Below are positions 1 through 9,368 of a stretch of 64,000 bases of DNA, piece by piece (within the stretch, counting starts at the first letter, position 1; each line of letters opens with the position of its first letter). The stretch is from Pterois miles (Eukaryota; Chordata; Actinopteri; Perciformes; Scorpaenidae), in the NCBI GenBank assembly GCA_947000775.1, contig CAMQGK010000318.1, forward strand, positions 4,576,001-4,640,000, read 5' to 3'. The translations under genes were made by a program, and so were the position numbers. The notes beneath the pieces are model-generated. The model had not been told where the DNA came from and did no database searches. It was given only the letters and a program-made list of their open reading frames with translations.

Positions 1-220
1 ACCTCTTAATCTGACGGACTGCTGGTGGACTCAGCTAATATTCTGTCTTTCTGAGGTTGTAGCAGGTCAATTTCAAACTAGAAAACCTAAGGAATCCTTT
101 GGTACCAACTATGTCATACCTCCATGTCGTGAAGGAGGCTCAATAATGCTACAATTTATGCTTTGGTGAGGAAAAACTGCCATGGCCATTTGGGATTCCC
201 TGACGTCTGACCTCAAGATA

Positions 221-715
221 CAGTGCACTCAGAAAATCTTCAGACCCCTTCACTTTTTTCACATTTTGTTACGTTGCAGCCTGATGCTAACATCGTTTAA
301 ATAATTTCTCCCCTCATCAATCTACAGTCAATACACCAAATTTATTAAAAAGGAAAAACTGAAATATCACATTGACTTAAGTATTCAGACCCTTTGGCAG
401 CATTGAGTCTTTTTGGGTGTGACGTAACAAGCTTTCTAAACCTGGATTTGGGGATTTTCTGCCATTCTTCTCTGTAGATCCTCTCAAGCTGTGTCAGGTT
501 GGATGGGGACCGTCGGTGGATAGACATTTTCAGGTCTCTCCAGAGATGTTCGATTGAGTTCAAGTCAGGACTCTGGCTGGGCCACTCAAGCACATTCACA
601 GAGCTGGCCCTAAGCCACTCTTGTGTGCTCCTGTCCTGTTGGAAGGTGAAACTTTGGCCCAGTCTGAGGTCCTGAGTGCTCTGGAACAGGTTTTCATTCA
701 GGATGAATTACACTG
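221..715 (-). mobile_element. Internally deleted Tc1-like transposon
   Basis: The element begins CAGTGCACTC and ends in CACTG, flanked on both sides by TA (219-220 and 716-717). On the minus strand, 345-599 encodes the C-terminal end of a Tc1 transposase. WPSQSPDLNSIEHLW is the conserved block holding the third acidic catalytic residue (E), followed by a basic tail. The first two catalytic Asp residues and the paired DNA-binding domain are absent. At about 495 bp, against roughly 1.3-1.6 kb for an intact element, it is a non-autonomous deletion derivative. Confidence 0.88.
345..599 (-). pseudogene. Tc1-like transposase C-terminal remnant
   Basis: An 84-residue frame inside the deleted Tc1 at 221-715. 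WPSQSPDLNSIEHLWRDLK is the diagnostic block carrying the final catalytic Glu, followed by LERIYREEWQKIP and a basic end. Upstream domains are deleted. Confidence 0.88.
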
Positions 716-800
716 TATGTGAATGAAAATGCGTTGTATGGGTACCTACAAGTCTTCCCTTTACAGACATGGCCACTTTATGATAATCACATGCAGTTAA

Positions 801-1440
801 CCATCCATCCATCGGCAACCGCATATCCCGTTAGGGGTCGCGGGGAGGCTGGAGCCGATCCCAGCTGGCATTGGGCGAAGGCGGGGTTCATCCTGGACAG
901 GTCGCCAGTCCATCACAGGGCACATAGAGACAGACAACATAGAGACAGACAACCATTCACACTACGGGCAATTTAGAGTCATCAATTAACCTAAACAGCA
1001 TGTCTTTGGACTGTGGGAGGAAGCCGGAGTACCCGGAGAGAAACCACGCTTACACGGGGAGAACATGCAAACTCCACACAGAAGAGTCCCAAGCCGGAAT
1101 CGAACCTGCGACCCTCTTGCTGTGAGGCAGTAGCTCAGTCCGTAAGGACTTTGGTTAGGACGCGGCGGTCACCAGTTCAAGTCCCCCATGGACCAAGACC
1201 CACTGGTTGCTGGAGAGGTGCCAGTTTACCTCTTGGGCACTGCCGAGGTGCCCCTGAGCAAGGCACCAAACCCCCAGCTGCTCTGGGTGCTTGTCAGGAG
1301 CAGCCCCCTCACTCTGACATCTCTCCATTGACGCATGTATTTGTACTGTGTGAACAACAGAGTGTAAAACTGAATTTCCCCACTGTGGGACTAATAAAGG
1401 AATATCTTCTTCTTCTTAACCACTGCACCACCGTGCAGCC
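801..1440 (-). mobile_element. tRNA-headed SINE (SINE-A copy 1) with 13-bp target duplication
   Basis: Read on the minus strand, the element starts with a tRNA-like head (GGTGCAGTGGTT as box A, GGTTCGATTCC as box B). It continues into the body seen in SINE-A copies 2-4 and ends in a GGATGG tail (CCATCC at 801 on the plus strand). It is flanked by a perfect direct repeat CACATGCAGTTAA (788-800 and 1441-1453). Its head is split by a second SINE (1129-1417). Confidence 0.85.
1129..1417 (+). mobile_element. tRNA-headed SINE (SINE-B copy 1), nested in SINE-A
   Basis: It begins AGTAGCTCAGTCCG (box A), with GTTCAAGTCC (box B). The core reads GAGCAAGGCACCAAACCC, and the 3' end GGGACTAATAAAGG is followed by CTT repeats. 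It aligns along its length to the copies at 29742-30074 and 37697-38023. SINE-A sequence stops just before it (GTGAGGC) and resumes just after it (AACCACTGCACC). The core resembles the V-SINE type found in vertebrates, but I cannot confirm that. Confidence 0.82.
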
Positions 1441-1453
1441 CACATGCAGTTAA

Positions 1454-2276
1454 CATGCAGGTTTTTTTTAGCTTGCACATTTACAAATGTGCTAATTTTA
1501 CCTATTGTAAGGATAATTTATTTTAATATTTCTGCATACTGGTGTCCCTAAACAGTCTTAGAATTGCATGAATTGGTTATGACTGTTAAGACGAGCCTTG
1601 TTGATCCAATGAGTTTAATTGTATTCATGTGTGATGTTAGTCCCCATTTTTTTTTACTCAGATGATGATGTCTTTATATTATGACGATGATGATATATTT
1701 TTAAAAATTGCAAAGTATCCCGTCGTTACAACCTGTATCATGATACATATCGTATCGCCCCATTCTTGCCAATACACAGCCCTAATGCTAATACACTCAT
1801 ATAATTTAAGCATAACTTAAGCAGTATCCTATACATTTCTACATACATTTCTCCCGGCAAGCAATCTGCCTGCTACTTAAGTGACTATTTTTATCCTGTG
1901 AGGTGCTGGATTACAGGATTTGCATTTTAAAGGGTGGCAGCCAGATGAAATTCGTGAATGCAATCGTAGCAGTGTAATAAATGATCTGTGATGTGAGTCA
2001 AGCTCAGCAACCTAAATGACACACCTGCTCCCGCAACATTAGACAGGCTATTACTATTATCTCTTACTATTATCGTATATTTATATCACATACTGTGTAT
2101 AGGTCTAAATGCAGCACTTAGGTTGTACCTACAGTATGTATACAACATCCCTAAAACAGACCATGTAATGTATAAGCTGGAACAGTCCTCTCTCTTTTTG
2201 TTCTGAGAAATAGTTTTTCCCCCAGAGCTTGCAACAAACACAACCGGTGCTGCAGTAAACTAAGGACCATCTGAAC

Positions 2277-2312
<36 letters not shown>

Positions 2313-3299
2313 CTTTTTATGTATAATGCACGAGATAAACAGATTAATGTCCTGGCTGTGGGGTGAAATTATTCCTATAAAGTGCAGGGAAATTGCACTG
2401 GTCAAATTTCTCTCAGGGAGCCCAAAGTGCAGCGATGGCAGGATTTCAGGACAGAAATAATAGATTTTGTTTTGATCTTTGGAGCATGGAGTTGTCTCTC
2501 CCAGGGGCCTGCCAGGGTTAAACTCTGATCTGTACACTGTGACTTGCTCAAGGCTGAGTGTGTGTGCATGTGTATGTGGTGTTATTAAAAAGAAATATTG
2601 CTTCATAAAAACCTGCTGCACTGCAGCCATGACTCCTGGTAATGCAGACTGTTGCTGGAGTATGTCTCTGGGAGGGGAAATGGGAATCTTTTTTCATCTG
2701 TCCTTTGATTGCAGAAGCAATTAGTGGTAAGCATGGGAACCTATGACCCTCTGCGTCAAAGAGATTGAAAGACACCTTGGAGAGAACTGTTTACTTGTAT
2801 TGTTGCTTTGAACAATTCACCTCCTCTTCTCATGGATTGGTGTAGCTAATGAACTTAGAACAGAGCCCAGAGTTAATATAGGCTCCGGCATCCCTCTCCA
2901 GTGGTCATTTGCAATGCAATTTGCAATTAAAACAGTCTGCAGTGGCCATCTGGACATGAGAGCACTGCAAATGAGCACAGGACACTTTACGCTTGAGTCC
3001 TATAAGTGGACAAAAATGTTTACCTGAAGGGCTTTTATAGTTCATATACTTTTTCAAAGTATACATGTCTGTAAAAATATTGTAGTTCGACCTGCGGTAG
3101 GCAGAATAATTTTGGCATCACTGAGCAAAAATTGTATAATAAACTTTCAACATATTATAATTCAAGTGTTCTGAGGGAGAATTAGACTCCCGCACCGCCT
3201 CGTGGCTCTGTTTTCATGCTTTAATAAATCTAGCATGCAATGGGACACTTTGGCCAATCACAGGTCATTTCAGACAGAGAGAGCATTCCTATTGTCTGT
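1454..3299. other. Upstream intergenic sequence with a T tract and hAT fragment
   Basis: There is no supportable gene. A 29-base T run occupies 2280-2308. The stretch at about 1703-1786 (ATCGTATCGCCCC, TTCTTGCCAATACACAGCCC) matches the end of repeat family 2. A small imperfect hairpin (TTAGC..GCACATTT / AAATGTGCTAA) lies at 1469-1496. The remainder looks unique and AT-rich. Confidence 0.6.
1703..1786 (+). repeat. Repeat family 2 fragment (hAT-like MITE end)
   Basis: The final bases TTCTTGCCAATACACAGCCCTAA match the end of the family-2 copy at 19333-19716 (TTCTTGCCAATACACAACC), preceded by the same CGTATCGC segment. Confidence 0.6.
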
Positions 3300-3735
3300 T
3301 CATTCAACGGTCAATTCAATATACGCAGCGCTAATCAAATATCAATATTGTTACTGTAATGCGTTTTTCTTGCCTCAAATGTTTTCAGAAACATCTTGTA
3401 GTTACTGTATAGTTGTAAATGAGGTTTGCTCCAGCCGATGGGCGGTGCTTGGTATTTCCTCAACTGATCTCAACATGGCTGCCGGGTCACAAACTTTCTC
3501 ATTTTACAGCTAAACAGCAACTACTAGATGTTTCTGAAAACATCTGAGAGAAATGCGCATTACATTAACAGAATATTGAGTCATATGTGATCAGAGCTGC
3601 CTAGTTTGACCGTTTGATCGGAGTTTGTGAGTGATTGACAGCTGCTCAGAGACGGCAGGCTCCAGCTCAGCTCTGATTGGTTGTTTTCCTCTGGTCTGTG
3701 AAATCTTGCAGATATTATTAGGAGCACTTTATTAT
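3300..3735 (+). repeat. Repeat family 4 copy 1, palindromic element
   Basis: Two arms of roughly 100 bp, about 3306-3410 and 3524-3617, are imperfect reverse complements; both hold ATGTTTTCAGAAACATCT or its complement and AACGGTCAA/TTGACCGTT. The loop between them and the right flank (GGGCGGTGCTTGGTATTTCC, then GTCTGTGAAATCTTG) reappear inverted at 25275-25590, so this is an interspersed element. It probably ends near 3735. An open frame across it is a by-product. Confidence 0.7.
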
Positions 3736-3745
3736 TAGGAGCACT

Positions 3746-3800
3746 CCCGAATTTCCCTCCGGGGATTAATAAAGGTTCATCTTATCTTATCTTATCTTAC
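3746..3800 (+). repeat. Retroposon 3' tail with TCTTA repeats
   Basis: GAATTTCCCTCC and GGGGATTAATAAAGG followed by a (CTTAT)n run are like the 3' ends of SINE-B here and of many fish non-LTR retroposons. Only the tail is recognisable. Confidence 0.55.
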
Positions 3801-4159
3801 TGGAGGACACGGGTTTTTTTTTTTTTTGGATTACCTGTCTCCCTTTTATAAAAATTACTTTTTAAAACCATATTTGCTCCTATTTGCTACCCACTGCTGC
3901 TTTAACTGCGGAGAGAAATGGGAAATATGTTTTTTTATTAATCCCAATCCCCTTTCAGTCATCAAACCATGTAAGGATCCTGTGGAGTTAGTGACCAACA
4001 ATGGGTTAAGAAACTTGACAGGATGTTAGAGCAAAACAGCATTACATAATCCTGCATTTAACACCAAAAGTCCTCATCCGGGGATTTAGACGTGGCGCTC
4101 ATCGGATGGGTGCTTGGTGCTTGTGGGTTTTATAGCAGTGGTCATGCAGCGGTGACCGG
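3801..4159. other. Proximal upstream flank of the shf-like gene
   Basis: Mostly unique, AT-rich DNA that turns GC-rich from about 4080. It carries a weak TATA-like TTTATA at 4128-4133. No gene is seen. Confidence 0.5.
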
Positions 4160-4584
4160 CATCACTGGTGTCCTCAGCAGTCATCAGTCAGCGGGGTTTC
4201 AGGAGTCCGGTAGGGGGCAGTGAATGTTCTCAGGTAGGGAGGGCAGGTTGTGGGGGGGCGTGTGTTCCTCTTGCACAAGCGCTCCCATGTTGCGTAGTCT
4301 GGAAACCTGACGTGGAGGGCAGCCGAGCGGTGAGTGACATACAGAGTTACGGCGGATTAGAAAGTGCCCGTGGCCGCGCTCCCCCTCCCCACCCGCCCCC
4401 CTCTGCTCGCGCACTCCTCTCCGGTACAGACAGAGACGCACGAGACTGGCGACACGCTCCGACACCGGTCGGCTGGCCGCGGGTGACCCGAGGATCCCAC
4501 TTTGACGGAACAGACTCGGGCTCCGCTGGCAGGAAAGGTGGAAGTAAACTACATTCATTGACTTGAGAGCGATGCACTGGCAGC
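4160..4584 (+). promoter_or_regulatory. shf: GC-rich promoter / 5'UTR region of the shf-like gene
   Basis: A block much richer in G+C and CpG than its AT-rich surroundings runs from about 4190 through exon 1 to about 5000, as expected for a CpG-island promoter. A GC-box-like ACCCGCCCCC lies at 4391-4400 (an Sp1-type site read on the minus strand). A weak TATA-like TTTATA lies at 4128-4133, just upstream. The transcription start cannot be fixed from sequence, and an untranslated upstream exon cannot be excluded. An in-frame TGA at 4564-4566 precedes the chosen ATG, and an out-of-frame ATG lies at 4572. Confidence 0.6.
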
Positions 4585-4973
4585 ATGGCCAAGTGGTTCA
4601 AGGAGCACCTAGGATTCAAAACTACCAAAGCACCCCCTCCGGCGCCTCCGAAACCGGACTACAGACACTGTCACACCGGTGTGCCCGGTGCGCCTGGCTA
4701 CCAGCAACCAAGCTCCGGGGCCACCTTCCCGAGCCCCGCTCAACCGGACATCCTCGCTGCTTACAAACTACAAAAGGAGCTGGACTTCGAGGACCCGTAC
4801 ACTCCAGGTGGAAATATTTCATTCCCATCGAGCTTGAACACTGTGGGGTCGCCGGATATCAAGTATGTGTCGCCAAAACACCGACTTATCAAGGTGGAAA
4901 CTATCGAAAAGAGCAGCCCGGCTCCGGGCGGCGGTGTCACCGTCACCCAGGCTGTTGCTGTCGGGAGCGTTAA
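4572..4973 (+). other. Overlapping upstream ORF in frame +3, 133 codons
   Basis: An ATG at 4572, 13 nt upstream of and out of frame with the shf start, opens a frame that overlaps exon 1 and stops at 4973. Its context is moderate (G at -3, C at +4). I see no recognisable domain in the product, so it is better viewed as a possible upstream-initiation decoy than as a gene. If the transcript starts upstream of 4572, most ribosomes would have to scan past it to make the adaptor. Confidence 0.35.
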
Positions 4974-5016
4974 ATCTCCGACTTCACCTCCCTCGGACCA
5001 CGACAACAAGGAGAAG
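4585..5016 (+). CDS. shf: shf-like SH2 adaptor, coding exon 1 (N-terminal 144 residues)
   Basis: This is the first coding exon of an SHB/SHD/SHE/SHF-family adaptor. These cytoplasmic proteins link activated tyrosine kinases (SHF is tied to PDGF-receptor signalling and apoptosis) to partners through proline-rich and phosphotyrosine motifs and a C-terminal SH2 domain. Visible here are the family start MAKWFKE, a proline-rich stretch APPPAPPKPDY (residues 16-26), LDFEDPY (66-72), and IKYVSPKHRLIKVE (92-105). The last contains YVSP, a YxxP motif of the Crk-SH2-binding type. The start is supported by an in-frame TGA 18 nt upstream and a good Kozak context (A at -3, G at +4). The exon ends NKEK in phase 0 at a GT donor (5017). 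Reading on gives only VGEV and a stop. A second GT at 5021 would break phase with exon 2. Assignment to shf rather than a sister paralogue rests mainly on exon 2; teleost duplicate naming (a/b) cannot be decided. Confidence 0.88.
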
Positions 5017-5031
5017 GTTGGTGAAGTTTAG

Positions 5032-5661
5032 CCCAAACATTAGTGTGCCAAGTACAGGACAACAACTCCTAACTTGCCTTTTAGGCTGGTTTTGTTTTTA
5101 ATTTGAACAAACAAAAAAAGAGGTTGTATTCGTTAATGAATCTATGAAATCACATAGGCGACGCATTTTTCTCTGAAATGAAATGAGGGCTGTTTATGAA
5201 GCACTTGACCTACTCCTGTAAGGTACGAATCGTCACAACCGGCTGAACTTGTTATCACAGCCGCACACAACGGCTGTCCACACGAGTTGCGACATCCACC
5301 CCCGTCTAATAACTAACCTGCACTACAGGGAGTGCTGTGGGAGCAGGCTATGTCCTGTGTTGACACACTGACACAGCTCAATATCGGAGCCATCATACTG
5401 AAAACTGGTCTTTTGCTTACTCTGGTGACCGTCAACTTGCTGTATAAAGTACAGGAAAACTCTGCAGGACTGGGGGAAATGTGTGCTTTCATGTCTTACC
5501 TGCTGCTTATTCCCAAAGCAATGTGATCTAGACTTATTCACACTGCCTCTGATTCAACTTTAATCTCATTTAGCTAGACAGATCAGTTTCGTGAATGCTG
5601 TTTTTGCAGCGATTGCCGTGGTGATGGGTTTATGGATAGATGGCTCTAACTTGAGCCTCTG
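5032..5661. other. 5' part of intron 1, unique sequence
   Basis: No repeat or exon is recognised. Short open frames are present on both strands between about 5320 and 5540 but lack splice-site support or domain similarity. Confidence 0.5.
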
Positions 5662-6175
5662 CAGGGCCGTGTTTTAGCAGTAATGTGGCGATACAATATC
5701 ATGATGCAGGGGTTCTGATTCAATATATTGTGATTTTTAAAAAGGCGCCTAGCTCGCCTGGTAGAGCGGGCACCCCTTGCCCTGGGTTTGAATCTGGCCT
5801 GGGGCCCTTTGCTTCATTCAGTCACCATCAATAAAAGGAAAATGCTCCAAAAAATAATATTAAAAACCCCTAATTTCTGGAAAGCTGCCATAGTATAAAG
5901 AACACTCCACGGTAAACATAAAAGGTGAAGTTTACTTTCTATGCAATCATTTGCATTCATGACAGTCCCTGTAACATTAACATAACAGCACTACTTCGAG
6001 AGGGCAAATACACAAAGATGGCACATCTCTTTTCCAATGAAATAAAGTATTGATTGAGTTAATCTTTGCATGCGAACTGTTAATTAAATATGGATGCAGT
6101 GTTTTTGAGAATCAATACAGTATCACAAAACCCAATGTTGCAATCTTCAGTATTTTCAACATTACAGCCCCTACT
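5662..6175 (-). repeat. Repeat family 2 copy (hAT-like MITE), interrupted
   Basis: It aligns in reverse to 19333-19716: GATGGCACATCTCTTTTCC here against the complement of GGAAAGATATGTGCCATC there, plus shared CAATATATTGTGATTTTT and ATAGTATAAAGAACAC. Terminal sequences CAGGGCCGTG and CAGCCCCTA are roughly inverted. A SINE (5744-5860) splits it. Confidence 0.72.
5744..5860 (+). mobile_element. tRNA-headed SINE (SINE-C), nested in family 2
   Basis: The head TAGCTCGCCTGGTAGAGCG (box A) and GGGTTTGAATCTG (box B-like) mimic a tRNA. The sequence then runs to GCCCTTTGCTTCATTCAG and an ATAAAAGG / AAAATAATATTAAAA tail, typical of a common fish SINE. The family-2 sequence is continuous on both sides. 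Short TTAAAAA sequences at each edge may be the target duplication. It does not fold as an intact tRNA gene. Confidence 0.68.
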
Positions 6176-7514
6176 GAATAAAACAGCACAAGCCTTGCAC
6201 CTTTTTGTTTTTTGTTAACCCTTTGAGGTTGTGGCTAATGAATGGAGCTGGTTGCACACTCATCAGCACAAAATGAACGTGGAGATGGGCAGGCAAAATG
6301 CGCGAGGTCTGTGCCTCGGAGCACACTGTCATGTCAGGCCTCTCAGGAATTCATACACACCGGGTTCGTCTGGAGCAACCTGAGATGTTCAGTGTCGGTG
6401 AGGTTAAGGACATACCGTATGAGGAGTGTGATCCCGCTGAGGAATGTTTCAGTGTCTGCATAGCCCTGTGAAAATACTCGCTGTGCACTACTGTTTCCTC
6501 CTCAGAGTAGTCACTAAAATATTTGTGGTCGTCTTGATATCACCTTCACGTTACTTCCTCCCGTCTTGTGATGTGTGGTGACGGTTGGTTTTGGTTCAAA
6601 ACTATACTGTGTCTTCTGTGCCAAACGTTTAGTTTTCTCAAACCACTGTTTTCCGCAGCCCTCGTGAACGTAATATGTGGGTTTAATAAGCATACAGCTA
6701 TGTGTTATCGGTAAAACAAGCAGGAGAACCAGAATTTGTCATTTTCAACCAGCCACTGCAGCTGTTCAAGCTGATTAAACAGATTATAGTTGTCTCATGT
6801 TAATTGAAGCTTATTTGGATTCCCCCCCAGTCAGGAATACAGTTCCCCTCCTCTCCGCCCTCCATATGCACATATGGCTTTAACAGACAGGCAGATGATT
6901 GTATAGTATGGTTTAAATACCTCACACCTACAAGTATGAATGATGTTATGGACGAGCTAAATCAGTACTGACAGCTGGTGGGCTTAAGCAATATGTCGAG
7001 AGAAGGGTTTAAGGGTTTCTTGTCAGGTGTTGAAGGTTAGATAAAATGGTGTGGTAGTGGAGAGGGAAGCATGATGGCAAACAGATAATATTGGTGGGGT
7101 TTTTTTTCCAGATGGTTTCTGCAGGTTTTCTTACTTGCCATCTTCTTACTATCAGCAAACTGGAGGTCTCTGGGAGTGTTTAGTTTCCATCTGTCTTGTA
7201 GAGTATTAAAAAAAAGCTTCCACAGACTTGGAAATTGTCTGTGTGGTGTGATCCATCATAATAATCAGTAAGCCTTAATATGGTTTTGTAAAAGTTTAGA
7301 CTTATTACATTGCTCTGCTGAGCTGAGTGCTTCCGCTGCCTGGCTTTCTGCTGTCAGTCAGCTGATATCCTCAGGATGAAAGGGAAGTTTACAGCAGAAA
7401 TAACGTCAGCTCGTAGTCTTTGTTTATTCTTGATTCAATGTTAAGTATTTTTCAAATGTCAAAAAAATGAGATCATGTACGTCTCAGTATCATTTTTTGC
7501 AGGGTTGCCCCCTC
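6176..7514. other. Intron 1, unique sequence
   Basis: No gene or clear repeat is seen. The interval contains short homopolymer runs and ordinary AT-rich DNA. Confidence 0.5.
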
Positions 7515-7586
7515 TTAAGCCAAGATCACACTACATGACTGTGAAAGCTGTCAGATCTCTGTACTGTTGTTATAGTCGGGATAAGG

Positions 7587-8785
7587 ATGCTAATTTTGAA
7601 AAAGTTTCTTAACCGTTAACCGATTATTAACCGCAAGCCATCAAGATTTGTGCCTTGAGTACAACAGTGTGCCAGCTGCATTATATGAGCACAGACAACA
7701 GACAACTGAGTCAACAGTTCACCATCAGGAGAGTTACTGTAGCAGCCATGGCGCTGCGTTTACTGTCGCCAGTTCACCGTCAGGAGAGTTACTGTAGCAG
7801 CCATGGCGCTGCGTTTACTGTCGCCAGTTCACCGTCAGGAGAGTTACTGTAGCAGCCACGGCGCTGCGTTCACTGTCTGTTCACTGTGAGGAGAGTTTAC
7901 TGTAGGATCTTGTTGGGGTGCCTTCACTGTCCAGTTCACTGTCAGGAGAGTTACTGTAGCAGCCACGGTGCTGCGTTCACTGTCTCCAGTTCACTGTCAG
8001 GAGAGTTACTGTAGCAGCCACGGTGCTGCATTCACTGTCTCCAATTCACTGTAAGGAGAGTTACTGTAGCAGCCACGGTGCTGCATTCACTGTCTCCAAT
8101 TCACTGTAAGGAGAGTTACTGTAGCAGCCACGGTGCTGCATTCACTGTCTCCAGTTCACCATCAGGAGAGTTACTGTAGCAGCCATGATGCTGCGTTCAC
8201 TTTCTCCAGTTCACCCCGTCCAAGATGCGTGCAGTGTTGCAGACATGCAGCCACTTTCCCCGGAAAAGTCTCCGCAGCACATGTAGTCTAGTTTAGCAGG
8301 TTGTCGGCTGTGTCTGCCTGGATTAACGAGCGACTGTCTGATAAACACTGTGTGTGTTTGTGCTACGTTAGGTGCTGCGCTAGCTGCTAGCTGCTAGCGT
8401 TGCCGGTGGCTTCGTGCCCACTTCAGTGAGTTTACGACAGACCGCATGTGCGTGGCAGCGGTGAGTGTGGGTTTGTCGGTGGCGTTATAGTTGTGAATGT
8501 AGCTGCAGCAGACAGTGTGTGCACAGTTTATTTGTTGGTGAATAAATGCTACAAGGCTACAACTCCTCCGCTCTGTGCTCTGCTCAATACGGGGGCCAAC
8601 TTCCTGTATCTCCGCCGGTTCAGATTTTCTAAAGGTGGACCAGTTTTTCTCCTTAAAGTGACAAGCTGCTTCTCTGGGGTTTCTTTAATTAATTATTAAT
8701 ATTATTAATTATTGATATTTCTTTCAACTGTTTAACCAATAGCGTTAATCAGTTAAAATGTGTAATGTCGGTTAATTATGAACAT
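7587..8785 (+). repeat. Repeat family 3 copy A, carrying a minisatellite
   Basis: GGATGCTAATTTTG with TTAACCGATTATTAACC at the left, and GTGCACAGTTTATTTGTTGGTG and CTTCCTGTATCTCCG near the right, are shared in reverse with 48890-49632 and partly with 47190-47685. Edges are approximate. No coding potential was recognised. Confidence 0.7.
7716..8213 (+). repeat. Minisatellite, 55-bp unit, about nine copies
   Basis: The unit runs GTTCACCGTCAGGAGAGTTA..CTGTCGCCA (55 bp) and contains CTGTAGCAGCCATGG. Most units are 80-100% alike by eye; one unit near 7876-7930 is strongly diverged. The array lies inside family-3 copy A. About two units of the same sequence are present, inverted, in family-3 copy C at 49416-49507. 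Confidence 0.9.
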
Positions 8786-9368
8786 ACCTAAGTCGTTGTG
8801 GTTGTCACACTACATCACTGACCAGCGATGGAGTCACACACTACAAGAATTGTCTCTAAACTACGTTTTTTCAGAAAAACATGCAAGAAATACACAGTAA
8901 ATGACGTGATACCATACATGAGACATATTGGTGATGTTGTTGTTGTTGGTACATGATTTTACAAAATAGCTATTATTATTACTATTTATTCCTTTAGGCG
9001 CAACAACAACTTTGCTCCGTGTTGCAAATGCAACACATACAGTAAGTTCCTGTTGTTACAGGTGACCCCTCCTCCCTTAGGTTTCCCCTCAACTCGTGTC
9101 TCGGGCTCCCATTGGCTGAAGCTTGTAGCCAGACTCCCTGACAGGTCCAGATATTTAGCATGCTAGATATCTGTAATGTGAGGCATCGGCGAGCGTTGCT
9201 GAGCCTCTCGGCTTGCGTCTTTGAGCAGTTCACACGACACTCAAGCGCCAATGTGCGACTGGTGAGCCAGCGCCGATTTGCGTCGGATCTGGGGCTTTTG
9301 TCGGGGAGCTCCTAAAACTGTCAGGGAGCGAGAAATTAGGGCTAAAGTCATGTAGTGTGAATAAGGCA

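Larger units (their letters stand above)
52..800 (+). repeat. hAT-like interspersed repeat, family 1 copy 1 (interrupted)
   Basis: The halves 52-220 and 716-800 align to consecutive parts of the family-1 copy at 37044-38067 (GAGGTTGTAGCAGG, then the part reading GACCTC/TTAAGATATGTGAATG, then TTATGATAATCACATG). The gap between the halves is exactly a Tc1 insertion. The copy is cut again at 800 by a SINE. The match starts near the left window edge and fades after 1453, so the copy is truncated or diverged at both ends. Confidence 0.8.
7518..9368. mobile_element. Harbinger-like element with 15-bp inverted ends, nested repeat inside
   Basis: TCACACTACATGACT (7526-7540) is exactly reverse-complemented at 9346-9360. 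Outside these, GCC/GGC pairs and TTA on each side (7515-7517, 9369-9371) fit a 3-bp TTA target duplication, as used by PIF/Harbinger transposons. No transposase frame is visible, so it would be non-autonomous. The superfamily assignment is an inference from the 3-bp duplication alone. Its middle is taken up by a family-3 repeat. Confidence 0.55.

Noticed and set aside
1013..1453. 146-codon open frame on the plus strand
   Set aside because: Lies wholly in SINE-A/SINE-B; similar frames recur in the other SINE-A copy (27717-28389).
4199..4558. Open frames on the minus strand opposite the shf promoter
   Set aside because: Expected by chance in GC-rich DNA with few stops; no domain seen and no sign of a divergent gene.
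5017..5031. Exon 1 read through to the stop at 5029
   Set aside because: The GT at 5017 joins exon 2 in phase and reproduces the family junction. The read-through would end after four extra residues and lose the SH2 domain.
5744..5820. Possible tRNA gene
   Set aside because: Box B is imperfect, the sequence continues into a SINE body, and it is inserted in a repeat.
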